From positions 14,277,672-14,341,671 of the forward strand of contig NC_061782.1 of the NCBI RefSeq assembly GCF_022458985.1: a stretch of DNA of 64,000 nucleotides, written 5' to 3'. Below are positions 1-27,207 of this stretch, in pieces (positions within the stretch are counted from its first letter, which is position 1; each line of letters starts with the position of its first letter). Origin of the DNA: Mugil cephalus (taxonomy: Eukaryota > Chordata > Actinopteri > Mugiliformes > Mugilidae). The notes under the pieces were generated by a model. The model was not told the DNA's origin. It did not search any database and saw nothing but the letters and a program-made list of their open reading frames with translations. Made by a program: the position numbers and the translations under genes.

Positions 1-2726
1 ATTTTTTTCCTCTTTGTCCAATAGAAAGTACAAACATCTGTGTATCTCACATAGTTTTTTAGTACATTTAATGCTTTTTCATTTCTGACTTATATTCTCT
101 TGCTCATTGAGCTTTGCTTTTCTTGGGCGTCCATTCATCCCCCCCCTTGTACTTTCTTTTAGTCTGCAGGTAAATCCATTGCATTGATTTAGTTTGAACT
201 GCCCAGTTATCCTTCATTTCCCCCGTGCAGAATTGCTCTATTTTTCAACCTCCAACTCAATGTTGTGGTTGGCCTAAATGTTCGCCCTCTCTCTTGCCTC
301 CCTCCTTTTATCCTGGCCTTCCTTCCCTCTCCCCTGGCCCACAGCTCGCCCACCACTGGTTACTAGTTAGACACAAATATAGATTAAGATCGTGCAGACA
401 TGTTCTAATAAACTCGTGGCCTCAATATCGGTTTATCACATGCACATACATTATACATAGTACAATTCACAAAGTACAATTCACAGTGAAATGTATTTTT
501 GTACCAGTCACCATAAAAGTACTGCAGTAAAAAAAAACGTAATAATTCCACACAACACACAAGATAAAAAAACTGTATAAATGTGTAACTGAGTAAAATA
601 AAATAAACTCAGTTGGCTACCCAGTTGACTTGTGCTCATATCATGGTTATTCTAAGTTAAACCAAACCATTTTACTTCAGTCGGGCATAAAGTGATCAGT
701 CCTCTGTCACACTCCCTAACCAGCATGCCCACGAACAGACGGCTGTCAAGACCATGTGTGTGTAGTTATTATTATATTTCTTTGTACTCTGCTCAGAGGA
801 CACATGTTAATTCGGTGCCCTTGCAATGTAGCTGCCACACGTCGGAAAAGATCGGAGGACGCAGACTTTGGTGACTCATACGCTTGGTGATAAAATTTAC
901 GTCACTCTGACCCTTTCTCCCGTTTGATAAATGCACCTCGTTCTCATGAGGATGTCGTGCACTATATCAGCTGCATTCGGACAGAAACTCCAGCAACGGC
1001 TGCACTTTATTGATTCTGTTGGCGGAGTCTTTGAACCTGCATCCAGCATAAGTAGTAACCACACACACTCAACTTGAACTCTGACATGCGCCATCGCTTC
1101 GGTCTTTGCTTGTTGTTGCTCGGGGGTGAACAGCAGAGCTAAAAAAACAAAAAACAAATGACCGGCGTGGCGTTGGAGCCCCTGACCCACGCTGATCATG
1201 CCTCCAAATGAACAAACACGATGTAAAAATCGACTTGTGCGTCTGCACTCCAGCCGTCGTCTGCTTCGTGTGGTGCGGCGCCATGTTGTCTCCTTTGAAA
1301 TGGCCGTCTCATCCAAGTGACCTTCAGTGGTTAGTCATCATCCCCCTCCTTGCCTCCTATCATTCTGCCTCCCTCCCTCTTCCCCCCTCCTCCTCTCCAC
1401 TTAACTTTATTACATTTGGACAGAAAGGAATTTATAGCCCAACTAAGGTCATTGCTCCACTAATGGAATGGACCAGTTACGCCACAGATTCATTAAAAAC
1501 CTTCAGAATATTCCTTGCACGCATGCAGTGTTTCCTTAAAGTCTCTTTTTTTTCTCTATACTCTTTATATCTGTCTCTCTTACGCTCCCTTTTTTCTTTA
1601 GGTGTGTCCTCACAAAAGTGCGTTTAGAACTTAAACGTAACATCAATCACAAAACGTGACCAACTCTGAACGTTCAAAGGTGCTTTCATATCGGAAGATC
1701 CGCAGTGTAATCTAGAGATGCTGTCATGGGCGGTTGCCAGACTGAATGGGTTCAAGTTGAAGGAGGCGGAGGACAGTTCCCTCCGACTAAGTCATACATT
1801 GACGTTAGGCGTCGCTAGCGTTGTAGAAATTCTTTGCGTGATGTTTAAAATTGATTAAATATTCATTTTGTTCGATTCGCCGGATCTTTACTGCTGCATA
1901 TTATCAGTCTAAGTTACTCCTCAGAATTCGCTTCCATGTTTACATTATTAACTTTTATGACTAAGGACTTCTTCTCCAGTACGAACAATCTACGGTATTT
2001 CCCTTCTTGGTCTGCGTCCTTCCACTAGACGTTAAGTCATTGTTTGTCAGAGAAAGACAAAAAAAAAATAAAATAGACATTAGACTTCTAGTTTGTTTTA
2101 GAATTGCAGTAACATTATTTGAAAGACGTTTCCATTATGGCTACATAAAGACATTTACTTATACTCACTTATATCCAACTGAAATCCCCTGGGCTCTGCT
2201 CCTATCAAGGTTTACGTTACATACGGTAGAACCTCAAACCTTTACGTTAGCCACATGTTCAACTTCCGCTCTCTGGTGAACTGCTGTGCATGCGCCTCAT
2301 GCCTAATGCATAATTATGGGACCTTTAATAGGCCTCATTCCCTAATGGAGCGTAGCTGTATTGGTAATGACAAGCGATGACATTTTTTTTTCTCTAACCC
2401 TTAACACGTACCAGAACAAACAAACAAAGAAAGACATTTTGCACATGAGAGCAAGGTTAGCGTCTTCTATTCTAACAGTTTGCCCCTATTGCGCCTCAAA
2501 GCTTTTAATTTCAACCCGTAAAGCAGATTAGTTATTAAATCAGTGGCTTTATTTATGCCAATCCAATACAAGCCGATACTGTGAACCCACATTGGGAGCA
2601 TAGAAGGCGCTAAATTTGATTTAAGAAATAAGGCGCTGGAACAGATTTAGGCCCAATGTGTGCTCTGACTGCTGAACCCTGAATAACGTCATACTTTTCC
2701 TTGGCGGTGTCCTTCTTGTTCTGCAG
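1..2726. other. Non-coding stretch, probably a parg intron
   Basis: No exon is recognised here. The first supported parg exon begins at 2727 after a polypyrimidine tract and CAG. The preceding parg exon, which should carry the catalytic double-glutamate region, was not found by eye, so this stretch is best read as the 3' part of a long intron. It contains pyrimidine-rich tracts (about 1330-1400 and 1540-1600). The short open frames here show no known protein pattern. Confidence 0.55.
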
Positions 2727-6568
<3,842 letters not shown>

Positions 6569-6872
6569 CGGGGAGAACTGTAACTTAACCTCCTTTCCTC
6601 TGTCTCTAAAAGAGACTCCAGGTTCAGAAACGTCAGTGCTCTCTCAGTCTTGTTCTTACAATCACTTTTTTTCCTCACACACGGTCCCTTTAAGTTTGTG
6701 GTCCCAACACACAAACTACCAAAACACAGTTTTGCCTTTCTCGCTGGTGGTATTATAGGAGGCTCATAGTGCGTCACCAGATGTGGTGAAATGTTTCAGA
6801 TACTTATAGCAATAGTAAATCCTGGTTGCTGTTAGGCCTTTCTTTATAGTAAATATAATGTGGAATAGTTGG

Positions 6873-6903
<31 letters not shown>

Positions 6904-7590
6904 ATCACTAATTTCAAATATGGCCAAATATTCATCATATGCATGGTTGTGGGCACTTTTCACTTCACTATCGATAATCGAGGGCACGATAATCCTCCCT
7001 GGTTATCTTATGTCATACTGTGTTTTCCTTCTTCTTTGGATGAGTTGTCTTCTCTATTCACCGTTCCCAGGCTGTGGTGAGGATCCTGAGTGTGGAGAGA
7101 TGATGAGACGCCATAACTGTAGTCTATGCATGGGTAACATTTATTTATCAAATAATCTACACATATATGCTGCTCTTTTATATCCTCTATGATGTTGAAG
7201 TTCAACATGCATATTTGTCCTTAAAACCTTAAAACTATTCAATATAGGTCAAATCCCAAAATTTCATCAAACAGTTTCATCACTTCTAAGGTATCCATTG
7301 TTAGAGTATTAATACTGTACAAATAAAAGGGGGGCAGCGGATGAAGAAAGAATTGCACGAAAAAAAAGTATTTTTGTTAATGTTTTTAATCAGCATTTAT
7401 TTTGGGGATGCAGTTATGTTTTTTATCGTTTACTGTGATTTCTGTTTGATAGAGTGGGGTCTATTTAACGATGGGTTGAATAGATGAATAGATTAAAAGC
7501 TCTAAATGTACTGCATAGTACTGTACTGTAGGTTTTTACGTTGTACTATTTTATTATCATTTCATAATTAAAGTAAATCCTGTTGAAATT
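6569..7590 (+). other. parg: parg 3' UTR with poly(A) signals
   Basis: After the parg stop codon the sequence is non-coding. Candidate poly(A) signals are AATAAA at 7322-7327 and ATTAAA at 7567-7572, the latter followed by a GT-rich stretch. The end is inferred from these signals only. Confidence 0.5.
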
Positions 7591-9640
7591 GTGTTTCTGC
7601 GCTCAAGTCTGTGTCGTACAGGATCAGCACAGTGCAAGAGAAGTCATCTGGGGTTGAGATTGCACGGCCTCTGAAGTATTTCAAGCATCACTCTTGCTGT
7701 GTAGTTTCTTTGCATCACGGAAATTTAATTATTCATAGATCATCAAAAAATGCTCTTGATTCCATCAGAGAGACCTGATTTCTGTCTAATGTATGTGTTT
7801 GTAAAGGCAGCGAATTTGTCACTTAATTTCATGAAATCATACATTATTCAATCATTCCAAATGTGATTGATTTCTGTGATAGCATGTGTACCCAGGGCTT
7901 TCTGAAAAATTTAATTCCACCGTCAAACATGCCTTATTAGATGAATTAGGGGTTTCTAAATAACCTCATGACGTGGAGTTCCATAAATGGTGTGTAGGCT
8001 TGGGTGAGGGTAACTGGATTACACATTATCTGCTTCTCCCGCTCTTTGTACTGAGCCCTGCATTGGCCAAATGAGCCGTGGGCTCGTGCACAAAGTCAAT
8101 TTGGTTTGGCAGACCTGACCGTTGGTGTCTGCTGCGAGCCTAAGTTACCTGGACGTGAACCTGGATTTTGGTGACTGGTGCCTAATAGATTGAATCAAAG
8201 ATTTGTTTTGACACTGAGCATTGACAGAATATCCAGGCAAATCCTACGAATGAATAGTCCACAACACTGATGACGTACTCACAGTTTTTTTTTTTTTTTT
8301 TTTCTGGCTTTTTTCATTTCCCAATAGTGAAGAAATAATATACTGTAAAGAAATGTCTAAGATTCTCAGCAGCTGGTCTGGTTTTGTCCCGTGTGGTGAT
8401 GTAATTATTCCAAACAGGATGTTATTCAGCATCAAGCCTGTAATGTTACGCAGCCGCGCAGGTCTTTTCATCGATGAACATTATTAATAAAATGCCAGAA
8501 AGCAACTGGTCTTTACTCCATCATTGTCAGGCGCCAAAGTCGCTACAACAAAATGGCATTTCAGTTCATAATTGCCTGACCCTGCATTCTCCAGGTCAGC
8601 TGGAGAGCAGCAGCAAACACCAATGCTGTGCAAATGCAAATAATGAAAAAGGTAAACCTTTTTTTTTTTTTTTTTAACCCAGAGAATGTCAAGCCTTATT
8701 GTATTGTAATAGTGTTAATAGAACAATGAATACATCTTTGGACCCTTTCCGTGTAGTGTAAAGGAGACACTGCACTGCATACAGGTTTGATAACCTGATC
8801 ATAAAAACAAATTGTTGCTATAATTAGCTATGTTCTAATATCTGCACTCTGTTCTTTCTGGTAAATCCTCTTGCTCGCTCCACTCTCCCCCCTTCTTCTG
8901 TGGCGTGTTTGTCCTGATTGATAATACTGTTCCTTCCGTGCCAGCAAGTATGACTGATGAACATCTAGATGAGGAGGAGAGAGGGGGGGAGGAAGGAGGG
9001 AGGGCCAATTATCTTATTGTTTAACCCACTCAAGGTAGAAGCCCATCAATCTGAAACCACTTGCTCAAATGACTCATGTTCAGCCTTTATAAAAGTTTAA
9101 TTGCCTTATGTAATTAACAGTGAAGGCAAAGACATATGTGTGATGTATCTTTGAGGGAAAAACGACCCGCCTGGTTGCCAAGTGTTTTCCCTGAACTAAG
9201 AGGATTAAAGTAAGTAAACTGATTATAAAAAAACAAATGCTGCAAATAAGTGACATCGGGCATTTGCATCCGCGTTACTTAATAATATTGTTTGTCCCTG
9301 GGCAGGTGTGTTACTGGACATTTACCTCGGATGCACCCCTTGGGCGCACCATGCTGCCGACTGTCTCCGCGGAGGAAGACGCCACCTGACGCCACTCCGC
9401 TTGGATCTGGGTAACCTTCCTGTCCTACCCGTGTACCTACTCCTTGCGCCAAAGAGCGATGCAGACTAAGGTAAATGTTATTTACAAAAAACAAAGCGCG
9501 GGTGACATTTTAAACCACCGCTCTTTTCCCGTGCTACCGCTCTGTCAGGAGATTATGAGGATTTGTGTTGAGGGATTAGAGGTCCAGGGAAACCGGAACG
9601 GAGCTAGAATGACACGGGCAGTTTTTTATTATTATTATTT
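7591..9640. other. parg-ogdhl intergenic region
   Basis: No gene is supported. The region is AT-rich with a purine-rich stretch at about 8970-9005 and homopolymer T runs near 8285 and 8660. Base composition shifts to CpG-rich from about 9,290, consistent with the ogdhl promoter. Confidence 0.5.
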
Positions 9641-9645
9641 GGCAT

Positions 9646-9701
9646 TGACGTCGGCGCTGTAATTTGAAGAAAGAAGCGGCTGAAGCATCCTTCTGGAAAA
9701 G
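9646..9701 (+). promoter_or_regulatory. ogdhl: ogdhl promoter CRE-like site and probable non-coding first exon
   Basis: A CRE-like TGACGTCG lies at 9646-9653. A good splice donor follows at 9702 (GGAAAAG then GTGAGG). The first coding exon has an acceptor-like CTTCCAG just before its ATG at 10034, so a non-coding exon ending at 9701 is likely. The transcription start is not known. Confidence 0.4.
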
Positions 9702-10033
9702 GTGAGGCAGTGTTACCTGCAGCCGCCGCAATGCTGTCGTCACACTTCGGCTGATAACGCGCATCTGCACAATGCTTTGCGCGGTAACGGGCGCCCGGGC
9801 CGACGTGTAGCTGTAGGCTGCATGACGTTGCGCGGACTTATCCCATCGAAGATGTACGATTGTCATCAACACTCGGCAGCAATTATGGTATCGTTTCTAT
9901 GTCAAACCTGCGTGTCAAGCAGCGGAGATCTTATTTGATATCTGACATTAAACCTCTCATGTCGAGGATGGTGCGTGACCTGCATGATTCATGTGTGTCG
10001 TCTTCCCTTATCTCCCGCTTTCTCCTTCCAGCC

Positions 10034-23007
<12,974 letters not shown>

Positions 23008-24010
23008 TGAAGAGTAGGAACAGGAACCAGCTCATAGGTGCAGTTTCATCTCTACGATCGTTACTCTCTCTTAGATTCATGACAATCTGGTGCTTAGCCT
23101 AGTGGTTTAGTGAACATCATTTTAAGACCTCATATTAGTAAGTAAAAGACTACAAGACAGATTATAAGGCTCTAAAGGGTGGTAAACCTCAGCCACCGTC
23201 TTCAGAAGTTGCAAAAAAAAATATGCAAAAAAAAAAAAAAAATGAGCCACAGAGTAACTTGAGCACTTTCTGACATGTGGTGTCTAGCATTCGCACACCA
23301 ACATTTAGATACTACTTGCCGATCACTGTTAGAAGAGTAGTGTTAACACAGTAGATACCTCCATTGCTGTCACAATTTTGTAGATGAATAGCAGAAGCTA
23401 CAAGACGCACAATGAATGCTTTATTAACAGGTGTGAAAACTGTAGAAATGTAAAACATCAGTAGGTTTAGTGCCAGTCTTTGGTTTGGCTACCTTAGCTG
23501 TTAGTGAAGGAGTTTATATTTATTGTCACACCTCACTTCACCAGGAGACATGAGCCAGCTGGCACAGAGACTTGCAGCCATGTTTTTTACTTTGGACATA
23601 CGGCTTGCCTTCCTCTTTGGAAACTGAGGGACACACAGAGACAAACACGCACATAAACACTGCGCAGCCTAGAGAGCAATACTGATGCTTGCTTGACACA
23701 TTTAAATTCTCCAGGTATTTAAGGGAACTGATATTAGTTATCGCTGTGTTTAGAAACAAGCCATGAAACTGAGTGTATTTTTTCAGCCATGATGTAGCTT
23801 ATCTTTTCCACTCACAGCTGGGAGACTTAACCATAAGTGCACAAGCATATTTTTACATAATTCGTGACTTAGAAAGGTTTGTGTATGTACAGTAGTTTAG
23901 TAATGGAAGAAATATAGCTACATATCCATATGGGTGCTGAAACCTATGCACAATTCAATAGATTTGCACATGAGTTAATAAAAATATAAATAAAATATGT
24001 TGAAGTTCAT
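23008..24010 (+). other. ogdhl: ogdhl 3' UTR and poly(A) signals
   Basis: Two AATAAA signals lie at 23977-23982 and 23989-23994, followed by a TG-rich stretch. They make a plausible end for a 1-kb 3' UTR. No other coding content is seen. Confidence 0.55.
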
Positions 24011-24127
24011 TAATGCGAGTTGCTTATTATGTTTAGCTGCAGCTGATGCTTCACATTGTATTCATGAACAAAAAGTCAAATACACATTTAGGAACAACTC
24101 AAAAGACATGAAACCTGAGACAAACAT

Positions 24128-24182
24128 GAGACCTTCCACCTGAATGAATTCCCCTCCTACACCACACATGGTACGATCCATG
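24128..24182 (+). pseudogene. ogdhl: Duplicated fragment of ogdhl exon 9
   Basis: These 55 bases match ogdhl exon 9 at 14574-14628 with five mismatches and no gap (about 91 percent identity by eye). In the parental frame it reads [18 protein letters not shown] against [18 protein letters not shown] in the gene. The exon end and splice donor are missing. The following bases (CTAGAAG..) resemble the start of ogdhl intron 9, and a Tc1-like relic follows in the same order and orientation as in the parental intron. It is too short to code for anything and is best seen as a partial duplicate. Confidence 0.85.
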
Positions 24183-24214
24183 GCTAGAAGACCAGACATC
24201 TGTATAATGATGCT

Positions 24215-24632
24215 AAACCAATCAGCACCGATCAAAATAAATAACATTGACCATCTTGTGACAATTCAGTGCTGTGCTGGGAAACGTTTCAACCTATATA
24301 TGTTTCTTAGACATGTACCACCCACTGAGACCAGACCAGACACTCCCAGCCTATAGCAATGACACTTCTTGATAGCAACAGCCATCCCCAGCAGAATGCA
24401 GCGTGACACAGACACACATGCAAAAATGGTTTTGGAACAACTAAAAAACAAACAAACAAACAAACGTGACCTGGTTTCCAATTTACTAGATCCCAAACTG
24501 ATCAAGTATCTGTGCTCGATAGACACCGGACACCCTCAGAAGGCCCATGTTCATTCTTTGATGAGTCACAACACAGGGGAGACCTACACAATATTGGGAA
24601 GGTGGTCATATTGTTATTCCGGATCGGTGTAT
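24215..24632. mobile_element. Degenerate Tc1/mariner-like transposon next to the ogdhl exon fragment
   Basis: CACCGATCA at the left and GGTGGTCAT..GGATCGGTGTATA at the right resemble the ends of the same fish Tc1-like family as the relic at 14709-14895. The interior has more of the ancestral element: AATAACATTGACCATCTTGT, then CTGGGAAACG, GTGACCTGGTTTCCAA and CAAACTGATCAAG near the former LNPIEHLWD-type region. It carries several deletions and a CAAA microsatellite at about 24445-24465, and ends near an 18-base A run. It has no open transposase. Confidence 0.7.
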
Positions 24633-24736
24633 ATGCACAATACCATTGTACAAAAAAAAAAAAAAAAAGACTTTTTTTTATATGCTTTATAGTTGGGTTG
24701 AATTGGGTGTGAAGATCTCAGAGTAGACGGCCTTCT

Positions 24737-25214
24737 TCAGTAAGCCTTCTCCACAGCAGAAACAGCCTCTATGCAAACAGGATCCAGTTTTCCATCTCCA
24801 CCTTTGTCAGAAAAAAATTAAAATTAAATACATAAATAAAACAGTAGCCGTGAGACTGACTGGCATCCCCGTGGCGCTTCCTATCAAAGTTAACCAAACT
24901 CACCAAACTCCAGCTGCTTAATGTCACAGCTGAACACGGTCTCTCCACTCACTATGACCTCCACCGTGTTCCACTCGGGCGTTTCTTCCAGGACGCACCG
25001 GTGCCCTCGCGCTCTCAGAGCGGCTGCGGACGTAATGAACAAATGTGTTTGTCTTCACCGGTAACGGTAAAGGAGGCAGGCGGCCTGAACGTAGCCACTC
25101 GGCTGGTGGAGGAAACATACCTTGGAGACCCTGCAGGCGGGAGGTTCTGTGTTTTACGACTCCGCTGGATTCATAAGGTCCGTAGCAAAGTGTCACGCGC
25201 GCATTTGCCGGCAT
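24737..25214 (-). CDS. UPF0728 family protein, C10orf53 homologue
   Basis: Small protein of unknown biochemical role. There are three exons on the minus strand: 25214-25121, 25023-24904 and 24801-24737 (TGA), all with GT-AG introns. They sum to 279 nt and 92 residues, close to human C10orf53 as recalled. The translation begins MPANARVTLCYGPYESSGVV, continues KHRTSRLQGLQ, then LRARGHRCVLEETPEWNTVE, and ends IKQLEFGGDGKLDP..AVEKAY. The YGPYESSG, LQGLQ and LEFGGDGKLDP segments mark the UPF0728 family. An upstream in-frame ATG (MPMVTSNTTN..) exists, but the MPANAR start fits the family better. The position between ogdhl and chat matches the human order. An X-box overlaps the immediate upstream region, which suggests RFX-controlled expression (inference). 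Confidence 0.9.
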
Positions 25215-25230
25215 GTTTGTTGTGTTGCTG

Positions 25231-25245
25231 GTCACCATGGGCAAC
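25231..25245. promoter_or_regulatory. RFX X-box just upstream of the C10orf53 homologue
   Basis: GTCACC ATG GGCAAC fits the X-box consensus GTNRCC-N(0-3)-RGYAAC exactly. It lies 17-31 bp upstream of the chosen start codon. RFX factors use such sites in ciliary and other genes; the regulation itself is inferred. Confidence 0.6.
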
Positions 25246-25637
25246 CGTAGCTCAAGCCACTGCAGCCATTATGGCTATCAGACACAACAGCATCATTTAT
25301 TCGCATATATCAAGCAATACATTGTGGAAATAGTAAGTCTAAAAATAAACCCCACGACAATTAGTGTCTTAAACGCGTGCACTACATTATTGAGACAAAG
25401 CACTAACGGGCTAAATGTAGCCTCTCCAGGAAACACTGGAAATCATTGATCATTGTTAGGAGAAGCTATTTCCTTTAGCAAAGAACATTTGCAGAATTAG
25501 AAATACAGTCCACCAATACAACAGCAATAACTGTGTAAAATAAGTGGAAACTCAGCTTACATAACTAGTAATGATCACTGATATTTGACCCTGTCCTACC
25601 TATGTGTCTTCATGCCCAGAGATTCTGCAACTCAACT

Positions 25638-25651
25638 GTTGCCAGAGCAAC
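25638..25651. promoter_or_regulatory. Second RFX X-box upstream of the C10orf53 homologue
   Basis: GTTGCC AG AGCAAC is a full match to the X-box consensus with a 2-bp spacer, about 425 bp upstream of the start codon. Confidence 0.5.
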
Positions 25652-27207
25652 CAGTACGCACACAGAAAACCTGATGTCATAGTAGATTTAAAACATCCTA
25701 AACCTACACACTGCAAGTTTGTCTAGAAAAGAAAACATCTCAGTGAGTTTTTTTGCTTGTTTGCATTAAAACAAAACGTTATCATAGCTGCAAAGGAAGA
25801 AGGACTTCTTTCTCAGTCAAATCAGCCAAGTCAACACCTTCACTGTACCTTAACTCTGCGTAAATAAATATATATAAATAGGCACTCATCAGGTCAGCTA
25901 GCCAATGGTGAACCTCCTTAGGTTACAGGTCACCATTCACATGTAATACTATAATACCAGATTTGATGTTTAAATTCTAGTTCCACTTTACAAAGTAGTT
26001 CAGGATGACATATGTCTGAACAATAAATACTTTGTTTAAAACACAAAAGGTGGTAATTTTTTGGCTAACACAGGCACATCTTTTATTTTTCTGATAAAAG
26101 TGCTTGAATAAATGAATATTTTTCACATTTTGTAAGACTGTAATTGTAAACAAGTTACTGTTGTGCTCAGTGGCTTCAGGGTCTGAAATGTTCACTAAGC
26201 GTGTGTGTAAAGTCACATTTTAATACATTTTTGTAAAATTAGCCCAGGCGAGCATTACATATCTGCTGACAACAAAATTAATATAAGCTTCGATTTGATT
26301 TCAGTTTGTACCTTTAATTTTCAATAATACTTTGACAGTCATAAAGACAGTGATCACCTCTGGTTGGTTTAATATATATTTACTTTTCAAACTTATAATT
26401 ACACCCTGTAACGTTAGGCTATATCATACAAAAATAAATAACTTAATTGATATATTATGCTCATAAATTTACAAATACACAGTTTTGACATTCATTAACT
26501 CAAAAGTACCCTTTTTTAAAATATTCCACAATTACATTTAGTTTATTATATACACAAGCACAGTGTGAGTCCCAGTATGTGGAAAACGAAGGGTACTTTT
26601 TGGAGCAGATATTTTAGTAATACCACATGTGTTTCTGGCACAACAGATAGGAAAGGAAGATACAAACAGAAGTTGTATAGGAGATTGCACAATCTTCAGG
26701 TAATCTTTAGCAGCATGCATACATAGTGAGACAAGAAGCCATTTGTCGCAACTCACGGACTAATTTTGCTCTGTCAAACTGGCTGACAGGCGGCACAGAT
26801 GAAAATGACACTCATGGAAATGGGAGAATGAACCTTCAGATTTTCCTTAAAATCTGGCAGTGATTTTGCAGCAAGACATATAATCTTTTCTTTGGCTGAT
26901 TCTTAGACTTGTGTAAAATGACAATCGGAAACATAAATCTGCCTCTGAGTCTTATACCGTCAACATTTCAGTTCTGCTCAGATAACCGATACTAATACTA
27001 TTCTCTTAGAATAAGTCAATGAGATTATCATCAGTACACAATACATTTGACATTATACAGCAGGGCACCTTTACATAACATTTTTTTTTTTTATCACGGT
27101 TACAGTCTAAAGTGTGCGAATGAATCAGGAGGAATACATTATTACAACAGACTGGTACACAAATTTAAAACTGCACCAAAATCATTATAACAGGAGCTGA
27201 TATTTTC
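25652..27207. other. AT-rich region between the C10orf53 homologue and the chat stop codon
   Basis: No gene is supported. Part of it must be the chat 3' UTR on the minus strand. One possible minus-strand AATAAA is at 26082-26087, but the true end was not decided. Confidence 0.45.

Noticed and set aside
1208-1627. 139-codon open frame and a GCGGCGCCATGTTG motif suggesting a hidden gene start in the parg intron
   Set aside because: The protein is low-complexity Ser/Leu/Pro from pyrimidine tracts, with no family pattern. A single YY1-like motif is not enough.
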